64,000 nucleotides of DNA from Roseibacillus persicicus (GTDB lineage: Bacteria; Verrucomicrobiota; Verrucomicrobiia; Verrucomicrobiales; Akkermansiaceae). Each line of letters opens with the position of its first letter. Positions within the stretch are counted from its first letter, which is position 1. The stretch lies in assembly GCF_014651675.1 (NCBI RefSeq), contig NZ_BMXI01000004.1, forward strand, positions 1-64,000, written 5' to 3'. The position numbers and the translations under genes were made by a program. Under the pieces are notes generated by a model. The model was not told the DNA's origin. It was given only the letters and a program-made list of their open reading frames with translations, and made no database searches. Of the stretch, positions 20,660 to 27,988 are shown piece by piece.

Positions 20660-21613
20660 ATGATTGCAAACAATATGGTCGATACCGTGGGCAACACGCC
20701 CCTCATCAAGTTGCCCAAGATTTCGGAAGAAGCGGGCGCGGAAATTTTTGTGAAAGCGGAGTTCTTCAACCCGCTCTTCAGTGTGAAGGACCGGATTGGC
20801 AAGGCCATGATCGAGACAGCCGAGCGTGATGGCAGCTTGAAGCCAGGCGGCACTATCATCGAGCCCACCTCCGGCAACACCGGAATCGCGCTCGCCTTCG
20901 TGGCTCGCTCGAAGGGCTATCGTTGTATTCTCACCATGCCCGAGACGATGTCGATGGAACGTCGGGTTTTGCTTCGTCTCTTAGGGGCCGAAATCGTACT
21001 GACTCCCGGACCCAAGGGCATGGGCGGCGCAATTGCGATGGCGAAGAAGTTGTTGGAGGAACACGGTGAAGGCTCCTTTGGCCCCAGCCAGTTTGACAAC
21101 CCCGCCAACCCCCAAGTCCACCGCGAAACTACCGCTGAGGAGATCTGGAAAGATGCCGAGGGCAAGGTCGACGCTTTCGTCGCGGGCGTTGGCACCGGCG
21201 GAACGATTTCTGGAGTAGGCGAAGTTCTCAAGTCACGTGGTGGAACTCACATCGTGGCGGTCGAGCCAACAGCCAGTCCTGTTATCTCGGGTGGATCGCC
21301 TGGTCCTCACAAAATTCAGGGAATTGGAGCCGGCTTCATTCCCGGCAACTTGAATACCGAAATCATCGACGAAGTGGTGCAGGTCACCAACGAAGACGCC
21401 TTCGCAACCGCGCAACGTCTCGCTCAGGATGAGGGTCTGCCTGCGGGTATTTCCACCGGAGCCAACGTGTGGTCCGCGATGCAGATTGCGAAGAAGTTTC
21501 CCGGAGGTCGCATCGTGACCGTGGGTTGTTCTTCCACCGAGCGCTACCTCAGCACGCCATTGGCCGAGGCGGTCAAGGAAGAGGTCAGCAATCTACCGAC
21601 TCACGAAATTTAA
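20660..21613 (+). CDS. cysK: Cysteine synthase (O-acetylserine sulfhydrylase)
   Basis: PLP enzyme that makes cysteine from O-acetylserine and sulfide. The PLP lysine lies in FSVKDRIG (Lys 43), the substrate loop is TSGNTGIALA (~70-80), and the phosphate-binding loop is GVGTGGTISG (~175-185). Length (317) is typical. It is the last gene of the cys operon, 53 bp after cysH, and ends in a strong terminator. Its partner serine acetyltransferase is at 48433-49293. Confidence 0.95.
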   Translation: MIANNMVDTVGNTPLIKLPKISEEAGAEIFVKAEFFNPLFSVKDRIGKAMIETAERDGSLKPGGTIIEPTSGNTGIALAFVARSKGYRCILTMPETMSMERRVLLRLLGAEIVLTPGPKGMGGAIAMAKKLLEEHGEGSFGPSQFDNPANPQVHRETTAEEIWKDAEGKVDAFVAGVGTGGTISGVGEVLKSRGGTHIVAVEPTASPVISGGSPGPHKIQGIGAGFIPGNLNTEIIDEVVQVTNEDAFATAQRLAQDEGLPAGISTGANVWSAMQIAKKFPGGRIVTVGCSSTERYLSTPLAEAVKEEVSNLPTHEI

Positions 21614-21644
21614 AGTCTCATTCTCCGGTTACCCATTTTCCAAA

Positions 21645-21680
21645 CCCTTCGCTCTCACTGAGCGAAGGGTCTTTTTTTTT
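21645..21680 (+). terminator. Rho-independent terminator of the cys operon
   Basis: CCCTTCGCTC and GAGCGAAGGG form a 10-bp GC-rich stem with a six-base loop, followed by nine or more T residues (21672-21680). It lies about 30 bp after the cysK stop codon. Confidence 0.93.
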
Positions 21681-21727
21681 GAAATTTCAGCCAAGCATAA
21701 GAGGGAGCTGGTTTTGAAGGCCAGAGG

Positions 21728-21747
21728 ATTGCTGAGAATTGCTGAGA
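21728..21747. repeat. Tandem direct repeat, 2 x 10 bp
   Basis: ATTGCTGAGA occurs twice in perfect tandem in the intergenic region between the cys terminator and the amidase gene. It could be a regulator site or chance. Confidence 0.4.
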
Positions 21748-21810
21748 ACTCGCGACTAATTGGTTGGGTGAACTTGAAAATTTGTAAAACTTGATTAAAT
21801 GGAAGCAAAA

Positions 21811-21826
21811 AATATTTACAAATATT
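21811..21826. promoter_or_regulatory. 16-bp AT-rich palindrome upstream of the amidase gene
   Basis: AATATTT-AC-AAATATT is a perfect 7-bp inverted repeat ending 26 bp before the GTG start at 21853. It sits in a locally very AT-rich promoter region, unlike the flanking coding sequence. An operator or promoter element is likely; the binding factor is unknown. Confidence 0.4.
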
Positions 21827-21852
21827 AAAAACTTTGTCATGATTCAGATCCA

Positions 21853-22680
21853 GTGAGTGTTTTCAGCGTTATCAGATCATTTCTTTTGTGCGGAATCTGC
21901 CTTGTCGCGGTTCTAGCGAATGCCAACGGGGCGCATATCGTAAAAAAGGGGGAAACCCTCTACTCGATAGCGACTGCCAACAAGGTTTCGGTTCAGCGCT
22001 TGATGAGTGAAAACGGAATCACAAAGCCAACGAGCTTGCAGATCGGGAGAAGACTCACCATTCCCGGAACCAGCAGCAAGAAAAAGACTGCCAGCATCTC
22101 GCTGAAAACTTCCACCGTCACTCGCTCGTCAAGTAGTGTAACGAAATCGAAAACCGTCATCATCGATCCCGGACATGGAGGTCGGGACAAGGGCGCAGTC
22201 TGGGGTGGGGTGCGCGAGTCGGACTTGAACCTGAAAACCGCTTTCAAGCTGGAGTATTACCTCAAGCGTGCTGGTTACAAGGTGGTGATGACTCGGCGGA
22301 GTGACAGGTATGTGTCGTTGATGAGTCGTGCGGCGATCGCCAATCGCTATCGCAATGCGGTATTTGTTAGCATTCACTATAACGCGACACGTGAAACCTG
22401 GGTTCATGGCGGAGAGACTTTTCACGGCGGTTCGAGCACCAGTCGCTATCTTGCCTCCTCTTTACAGCGCAACTTGGTCAGCCATTGCAAAGTGAGGAAT
22501 CGCGGCGCGCGCTATGCCGGATTCACCGTTCTGCATAATACCAAATGTCCGGCCGCATTGGTTGAGTGTGGATTCATCAGCAATGCCAAGGAACGGGCTC
22601 GTTGCAACACCTCCTCTTTTCAAGACGCGGCTGCTCGTAGCATTCTGGCTGGAATCGAGCGCTGGGACCGGGCTTACTAG
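21853..22680 (+). CDS. LysM-containing N-acetylmuramoyl-L-alanine amidase
   Basis: Cleaves the amide bond between muramic acid and the stem peptide in cell-wall remodelling. A signal peptide (~1-25) is followed by one LysM domain (HIVKKGETLYSIA ... GRRLTIPG, ~27-72), a Ser/Thr/Lys-rich linker, and an Amidase_3 domain (~95-270). The zinc-site motifs are present: IIDPGHGGRDKGA, the ESDLNL glutamate, FVSIHYNA and the catalytic-Glu region ALVECGFISN. The start is GTG at 21853. The stop shares the tetranucleotide CTAG with the convergent gene's stop. Confidence 0.92.
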   Translation: MSVFSVIRSFLLCGICLVAVLANANGAHIVKKGETLYSIATANKVSVQRLMSENGITKPTSLQIGRRLTIPGTSSKKKTASISLKTSTVTRSSSSVTKSKTVIIDPGHGGRDKGAVWGGVRESDLNLKTAFKLEYYLKRAGYKVVMTRRSDRYVSLMSRAAIANRYRNAVFVSIHYNATRETWVHGGETFHGGSSTSRYLASSLQRNLVSHCKVRNRGARYAGFTVLHNTKCPAALVECGFISNAKERARCNTSSFQDAAARSILAGIERWDRAY

Positions 22681-24662
22681 AAGGGCACTTCGCTCCAGAC
22701 AGCGAGGAAGCTCTTGGCCTTCCCGGGGTCATTGATAGCAAGACCTGTTGGCAGCTCGCCTGACAACTCTTTGGTGCGGTGGATTGTGAGTTGTCCCACG
22801 GAATCCGGCGAAAGCTTCCGTCGCAGGTTGTGGGCGATTCTTCCCATAGAACAGCGGGCATTGACTTCGACGATTGGTCTCACCTGTGCGAGCGAGTTCT
22901 CGGATTGGTAAAACAGAGCGTCAACGGCGACTGGTCCGTGGTAGTGAGGGAGGAGAGTAGAGAGGGATCGGGGTAGGAGCCGTTTATAGAAGGCCGGTCC
23001 TGAGTAGTGCTTGCCTCCGGCAGAGATGCAATCCTGATGAAAAAGGATGGTGAGGTCCGAGGGAAAAAGATTCCCGATTTTTGGAGCGACTTGGGTCCCT
23101 CGATAATGTCCCCTGGAATCGGTGATGAGACGGGTGAAAGCCAGAAAGCGGACATCGCCATTTTGTGAGATATCGTAAAGGGCGGAGAAATCGAGGAGGC
23201 GGGGGAGCAGGGGTTCGATTACGAGCGCATCTTGCTCATTGAGAACCTTCTCCAACCACGACTGAGTTCTTTCTTGGGGTGAATTGCGCTCGATGGCCAA
23301 GTGACCTCGGCCTGCACAGCCGAGAGAAGGTTTGAGGAGGAGAGGGCCTGTGACGAGGTTGGTCTCAATAAAAGATTGGGCCTCCCGTAGGCTCGAGAAT
23401 GTGTGGCTTTCATTATTGGATACATCGAGTTGTTCGACGATTCGGGAGGTGAGTTTTTTTGAAAACTGGTCAGTTGGCAGTGGCTCGCGCCAGGGATGAA
23501 GCGTGTTTGAGGTTGGGTTGTCAGCCAAGTTCTCGAAGAGTTTGCTCGAATCCGGAGACCAAGCCCAGGGGCAAAACCCTCCCAGCTTTCGAGTCGCGAG
23601 CTCGTCCTTTTCATGCAAAGGCAGAATCTCAGGGAGCGGAAGGCCCGCGTCCTTGAGAGTCTTGAGATGATGGGGCGAAGGGGGAATCCGCAAGAGAGCC
23701 AGATCATCGGGATGGGCGTTGGCGAGGATGAGGGCTTCCAAATCTTCCTCAAGGTGTCGGCTGGCCTTGTTCCCTTGGAAGGCCGTTCCCATCGCGGAGG
23801 CTGCGGCGTGGGCTTCGCAGTTGGGATTGAAAAAATGGACGAAGGGGGTGCGGCCGCGCGAGCGCTGATAGATCTGCAATTGTTCGATGAAGCTGTCGTC
23901 GAGGCCTGCCTTTTTTCGGCCCTCGCGGTTGAAAGGAATCCCGCCCGGAGCCTTTGCTCGCACGGGTGTCAGGGGATGGGCCAAGGAGCGGTGCCAGGCA
24001 TCCCAGTCCGTCTCCTGTTGCTTCTTGAAGCGCCGAAGCCACTTCAGCCCGTAACCGACATGCGCGATCTCGTCTTTGTAGATCTGCGCGAGAAGCCCGG
24101 AAGTCGTTTCGTCACCGACCCGGGCAAAGGCCTTGGAGTAATGGTTGGCGTAGTCGAGGTTGCTTTGCTCGAAGGTGAGGGACAGCCGCGAGACATACTC
24201 GATGGGCGAGGTCATGGGCGCGATGTGGTCCCAGATCATACGAGAGAGACTGTGCTCGCCAAAGACCGTTCCAGTGGCGGCCATGCGGTCGAGGTAGAGC
24301 CGGGTGTGCTCTTGTTCCTCCTGTAAAGTGTGGAGGAGACCCCGGCGAAAGGCATCGGGCGCGTCGGGAAACTTGAGCAAAGCGAGCGCCATCAGCTCGA
24401 CCGCGATGAGCTCGTGATTGCAGAAAAAGTGAAGCAAGACCGAGCGATGATCCTCGTCACCAAGTTGCTCGGAGGACGGGATTTTGGTCCGCGTCTCGCC
24501 GCTGCGGCGAGGCATCAGAAGCTCGGGTCGTCCCGGCAGGTCGGGGGTCTGGTAGCTGCCCTTGTGGGGCGGATCGAGAGTCATCCCCGCAGGAGGCGGA
24601 GCCAACTTGCCCTCCAGAGTCTTGGCTAGGAGGATGCTCTCGGCGTATTCGCGAACGGTCAT
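22677..24662 (-). CDS. Fusion of ferritin-like DUF455 domain with an ATP-grasp-like domain
   Basis: Function unknown; two domains that usually occur apart. Residues ~1-265 match DUF455, a ferritin-like fold: candidate diiron ligands are HEL/E84-E89, ExxH at ~116-119, E~165 and ExxH at ~198-201 (DEIAH), and the PFNREGRKKAG segment is typical of the family's end. Residues ~285-640 look like an ATP-grasp ligase: PLLLKPSLGCAGRG (nucleotide-binding Lys and Gly loop), LVIEPLLP, and the metal-binding VEVNAR near 597-602. A Cys-rich-free linker with RKLGGFCPWAWSPDS lies between them. ATG at 24662 was chosen over TTG at 24677. It is the last gene of a four-gene minus-strand run, 56 bp after the terpene-cyclase-fold gene. 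Modification of a peptide or small molecule by an oxidase-plus-ligase is inference. Confidence 0.8.
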   Translation of the reverse strand: MTVREYAESILLAKTLEGKLAPPPAGMTLDPPHKGSYQTPDLPGRPELLMPRRSGETRTKIPSSEQLGDEDHRSVLLHFFCNHELIAVELMALALLKFPDAPDAFRRGLLHTLQEEQEHTRLYLDRMAATGTVFGEHSLSRMIWDHIAPMTSPIEYVSRLSLTFEQSNLDYANHYSKAFARVGDETTSGLLAQIYKDEIAHVGYGLKWLRRFKKQQETDWDAWHRSLAHPLTPVRAKAPGGIPFNREGRKKAGLDDSFIEQLQIYQRSRGRTPFVHFFNPNCEAHAAASAMGTAFQGNKASRHLEEDLEALILANAHPDDLALLRIPPSPHHLKTLKDAGLPLPEILPLHEKDELATRKLGGFCPWAWSPDSSKLFENLADNPTSNTLHPWREPLPTDQFSKKLTSRIVEQLDVSNNESHTFSSLREAQSFIETNLVTGPLLLKPSLGCAGRGHLAIERNSPQERTQSWLEKVLNEQDALVIEPLLPRLLDFSALYDISQNGDVRFLAFTRLITDSRGHYRGTQVAPKIGNLFPSDLTILFHQDCISAGGKHYSGPAFYKRLLPRSLSTLLPHYHGPVAVDALFYQSENSLAQVRPIVEVNARCSMGRIAHNLRRKLSPDSVGQLTIHRTKELSGELPTGLAINDPGKAKSFLAVWSEVPF

Positions 24663-24718
24663 GGGTGGTCTGGGCAAGGCGAAGTCGCAAAAACCTCGCT
24701 TGCAACAGCCGCAGCACG

Positions 24719-25876
24719 CTACATCACCGCGTGCAACTGGGCGAGGGAAAGCACGGTGTAAGAGGTCACCAGGACGGGATCATTCTCCCACCAGCGGGAG
24801 TTGGAGTTGATCCAAGATCCGTCCTCGCGCTGATTTGCGAGAAGCTTGCGGGTCAGGTCCAAGCGCCAATCGGCTTCCTTGCCATCTGGCAATTTCAACT
24901 TGTCGACGCCAGCCGCGGAAAGTGCCTTCGCAATGGTCTGATAGTAGTAGTAGAGACCTTGCTCACCAAGGCCTGGATTTTCCGCGAGGGTGTAGTTGCG
25001 ACCCAGCCAGTCCAAGACCGCGACGATGCGTGGGTCGTCTTTTTCGAGATCAGCATAGATGAAAGAGAGAAGGCCGGCGTAGGACATTGAGCCATAGGAG
25101 CGCAGTGCGACCGTTCCGTCTGGTAGCTCTTGCTCGCCTGCCTTGCTGTCTGCGGGAAAGTAGACAAAGCCGCCTTTGTTATCCGGATCATCAGAGGCGA
25201 AAGGCTGGTCGTTGGTTTCGGTGAGGTTTTGGCAGCGGGAGACGAACTGCAAGGCGGCTTCCCAATCCAGCTTGGGCTGCTTGCCGTGCTTGGAGTCCGT
25301 CGCCAGTTGCTTGCTGTGGTAAAGAGCCTCCAGGGAAAGGTAAGTGTTGGACATATCGGAGTGGGGATAGGAGCCCCCGTAGCCGATGCCCCCATCGAAC
25401 TGGTCGTCGGTCTCGCCCTTGTTGCCCCAGTCGGTCTGCTGATTGATGAGGAAAGCACGCGCGCTGAGAATGAGGGGCTCGTCTTCCTCTTTGCCCAGAG
25501 CGAGAAAGGCTATCATTGAAGTCGAGGTGTTATAAGTGGCAAGGCCTTTGCCGTAGATTCCTCCGTCAGGCTTTTTACAGCTGCGCAAAAAGTCGAATCC
25601 TTTGCTCACCCACTCGGGAATCTCTCCGTCGTGGTCGAAGCTTGGGTCGCGGAGCACTGCGGTGAGCGCCAAGGCCGTGACTGCGGGTGTCTTGGGATCT
25701 CCCCAGTGGCCCTCGGGCTGCTGCTGCCCCTTCAGGTAAGCAACGCCAGTCGTGATGGCTCGCTCGGATTCGAGCTTGAGCGAGAGGTAGTGATTGGCGA
25801 CTTCTTTGTTCTCGGTCACCTCTTGGGCGCCGAGAGTTACGGTGGCCGCGATGAGCGGTAGGAGTGCTTTTAACAT
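24719..25876 (-). CDS. Secreted terpene-cyclase-fold (prenyltransferase/squalene oxidase repeat) protein
   Basis: Exported protein with an alpha/alpha toroid fold, function unknown. A signal peptide (LLPLIAATVTLGAQ) precedes QW-like repeats: GVAYLKGQQQPEGHWGD, GFDFLRSCKKPDGGIYG and LANQREDGSWINSNSRWW. The motif GGIGYGGSYPHSDMSNTYLSLEALY is typical of the exported planctomycete/verrucomicrobial branch. The DXDD acid motif of squalene-hopene cyclase is missing, so cyclase activity is unlikely. It lies 27 bp downstream of the YdjY gene and 56 bp upstream of the DUF455/ATP-grasp gene. Confidence 0.85.
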   Translation of the reverse strand: MLKALLPLIAATVTLGAQEVTENKEVANHYLSLKLESERAITTGVAYLKGQQQPEGHWGDPKTPAVTALALTAVLRDPSFDHDGEIPEWVSKGFDFLRSCKKPDGGIYGKGLATYNTSTSMIAFLALGKEEDEPLILSARAFLINQQTDWGNKGETDDQFDGGIGYGGSYPHSDMSNTYLSLEALYHSKQLATDSKHGKQPKLDWEAALQFVSRCQNLTETNDQPFASDDPDNKGGFVYFPADSKAGEQELPDGTVALRSYGSMSYAGLLSFIYADLEKDDPRIVAVLDWLGRNYTLAENPGLGEQGLYYYYQTIAKALSAAGVDKLKLPDGKEADWRLDLTRKLLANQREDGSWINSNSRWWENDPVLVTSYTVLSLAQLHAVM

Positions 25877-25903
25877 GGTTCTAACAGGTGTTCGATTCTG
25901 GGA

Positions 25904-26596
25904 CTATTTTTTCTCTAACAGAGGGGCAAAGGTGACGGTGACAGGAGTGCCCATGGGGGGCAGGATTTTCTGGTTGGGCGTCCAGGGTTCGTCTGTCTCG
26001 TTGTCTTTTCCTGCAAAATTCAGGAGGGACGAGCGGGTGATGTAGATGGCGACGAGGTCTCCGGAGGTCTCGGCTTTGAAGGAGTTTTCGTGAATGTAGG
26101 AACCCTGATAGATCCAGGGAGCGGGTTCCATCGGTCTTTCAGTTGTGGTGTGATAGATGAGGTCGTTGAGGGAATATTCCTTCTTCGCGCCGTCCTGCTC
26201 CCAAGAGACGAGAATTTGCAACCTCGATGCTGTCTTTTGGGCTTCGGGAACATCGGGAAATTGACCAGTGCTTTCAAAGTTCTCATCGAGAATGGGAAAC
26301 AGTTCAGGCGAGCTCTGGTAGCGCAGCAGTTTGAGCGCAATGTTGAGGTGCAAGGCGGATGTCCTGGTCATGAGGAGGGACTCGTGAATTTTCCCTTTCT
26401 CATGAACGATGGCGAACTCCAGCACGCCTTCAATTTGGTTGATCTCAGCAGGGAAAGAAATTCTCCGGCTGTTCTCGTCGAACTCGACCGTGCCGATGGT
26501 ATACTTGCCATCCCCGAGTTCCGTGACCACCGGTTGCGTCGGTTCTTCAGCGGCGGTAGTCAGTAAAAGGGCGAGCAAGACGGCGAAAATTCTCAT
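25904..26596 (-). CDS. YdjY-domain exported protein
   Basis: Exported protein of the YdjY family, role unknown. After a short signal peptide (MRIFAVLLALLLTTAA) the conserved core is visible: IEFAIV-type strand GVLEFAIVHEKGKIHESLLMTRTSALHLNIALKLL in overlapping pieces, with the HESLL...LH..L pattern used to recognise the family. The upstream ATG at 26749 would overlap the preceding gene and put 51 basic, unlikely residues before the signal peptide, so I chose 26596. It is the second gene of the four-gene run. Confidence 0.82.
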   Translation of the reverse strand: MRIFAVLLALLLTTAAEEPTQPVVTELGDGKYTIGTVEFDENSRRISFPAEINQIEGVLEFAIVHEKGKIHESLLMTRTSALHLNIALKLLRYQSSPELFPILDENFESTGQFPDVPEAQKTASRLQILVSWEQDGAKKEYSLNDLIYHTTTERPMEPAPWIYQGSYIHENSFKAETSGDLVAIYITRSSLLNFAGKDNETDEPWTPNQKILPPMGTPVTVTFAPLLEKK

Positions 26597-26648
26597 GTGT
26601 GTATGAGAGTAACGCTGCATTCCCGACCTGTCTTTGGGAAAAATCAGA

Positions 26649-27644
26649 TTATTGAGCCACTTCTTCCTCACCGCTCGCCTCGCCATTCTCAGTTGCGTCG
26701 GAGGATGGCTCTTCTCCGGGCGCGTTCTCGATGGGAGGGCCGGCTTCAAGTGATTGAAAGGGAGTTTCCAAGATCTGTTTCCATGCCAATCGGGTCAGTT
26801 TGTTAACAATGGCATTCTCGGGATCCTCGCCCTTGAGAAGAGGGGGAGGTGGAGTGAGTTTGTCAATCGCCACGATGCGGCGCGAAAGGAGGCGATAGAG
26901 CCCATGGGTCAGCCTGTCATTCAATTCCTCGTCGGATTTGGGTGCGACCGTCACCACTGCGAATGAAGGCTTTTCCGGGTCTTCGCTCGGCATGGTCAAC
27001 CACATCGCTACGGGAAGAGCGGGGAGTGGCTGGGAGGGCTCGGGTGAGGTGATGATTTGAAATTCGGCCTGACAAAGGTTCCCACTGCTAACTCGAATCA
27101 ATTCGCTCAACGTTGCGAGAGCGCCTGACAAGGATTCGGGCGTCCGAGCCGTGCCCAAATGAACTTTGATCTGCGTGGCTGCCGCGGGGTCCGCATTCCA
27201 TAAGGGAAGGGAGGTTTTGAGGGCAACTAGTGCGGCCTCGGCCTCGGATTGGGATGTTCCTCCGGAAGGCGTGGAGTCGAGCACGCGTTCGTAAGCCAGC
27301 ACGGAGCGTTGCAACTGACCTTCGTATTGAAGCCGCTGGGCAAGGTTCAGCAAGGAAGGAGCGCCAAGGTGGGCGTCCTTCATATATTCGTCCAGTCCGG
27401 GTGAAACCATCAGGTCCCCCGGATCAATTTCCGGAATCGAGGGAGTCTCGGTCTCGGGAGGAGATTGGGCCAGTGGAGCCAGCTCATCGGCAATCTCCCG
27501 ATTGACTGGAGAGGCGAAGTCCGGGCGCAGCTCGCTGGCGGGAATCGCCCGCGGGGTCATGAAGTCATACTTTCTGATGCCCCAAAACCAAATGGCCAGA
27601 GGGGTGAGAAGGAGAATGGGAATGGCTGCCTTGTAAGGAATCAT
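26649..27644 (-). CDS. Membrane-anchored hypothetical protein
   Basis: Not recognised. An N-terminal TM segment (~7-22, AIPILLLTPLAIWFWGI) is followed by a Pro-rich linker and one TPR-like helical pair (LGAPSLLNLAQRLQYEGQLQRSVLAYERVL split across ~90-122). A mixed domain of ~150 residues follows, and the C-terminus is acidic (EEPSSDATENGEASGEEEVAQ region). Likely an inner-membrane protein with its bulk in the periplasm. It heads the four-gene run, 52 bp before the YdjY gene. Confidence 0.7.
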   Translation of the reverse strand: MIPYKAAIPILLLTPLAIWFWGIRKYDFMTPRAIPASELRPDFASPVNREIADELAPLAQSPPETETPSIPEIDPGDLMVSPGLDEYMKDAHLGAPSLLNLAQRLQYEGQLQRSVLAYERVLDSTPSGGTSQSEAEAALVALKTSLPLWNADPAAATQIKVHLGTARTPESLSGALATLSELIRVSSGNLCQAEFQIITSPEPSQPLPALPVAMWLTMPSEDPEKPSFAVVTVAPKSDEELNDRLTHGLYRLLSRRIVAIDKLTPPPPLLKGEDPENAIVNKLTRLAWKQILETPFQSLEAGPPIENAPGEEPSSDATENGEASGEEEVAQ

Positions 27645-27988
27645 CAGGAGCGGCCTCAGTAGACCTTGTTCCCACCGCGCAGAACAGGAAAAGGTCTGTC
27701 GTCAGGGCAGGAAAAGCCGATCTTTCTGAGTTCTCTCGGCTCGGCGGTGTGGAATTCAGAGCAATTTCATTTCCTTCGGTGACTGATTCACTCACGACAT
27801 TCGAGCGACCCATCCTGATTCGAACGGTTTGACTTTTCGCCGCAAAGGCTTGCCGTGAAACTGGCAGGAGAATGGTGCGAATGGAGGATTTTCGGGATTT
27901 GGACTGTCCTTCCAGGCTTCCGGTCGGCGGCACCATTTGATTTTAAAATGGAAGGGGGCTGGGAACTTGGATAGAAACTCGTTCGACT
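27645..27988. other. Divergent intergenic region, no gene seen
   Basis: 344 bp between the divergent starts of the membrane-anchored protein and the sulfatase; promoters of both must lie here. I see no RNA gene, clear hairpin or strong -35/-10 pair. Short open frames on the minus strand have no family resemblance. Confidence 0.5.

Noticed and set aside
24719-25876. Active squalene-hopene cyclase
   Set aside because: The protein is secreted, half the usual length, and lacks the DXDD catalytic motif. It shares only the fold and QW-like repeats.
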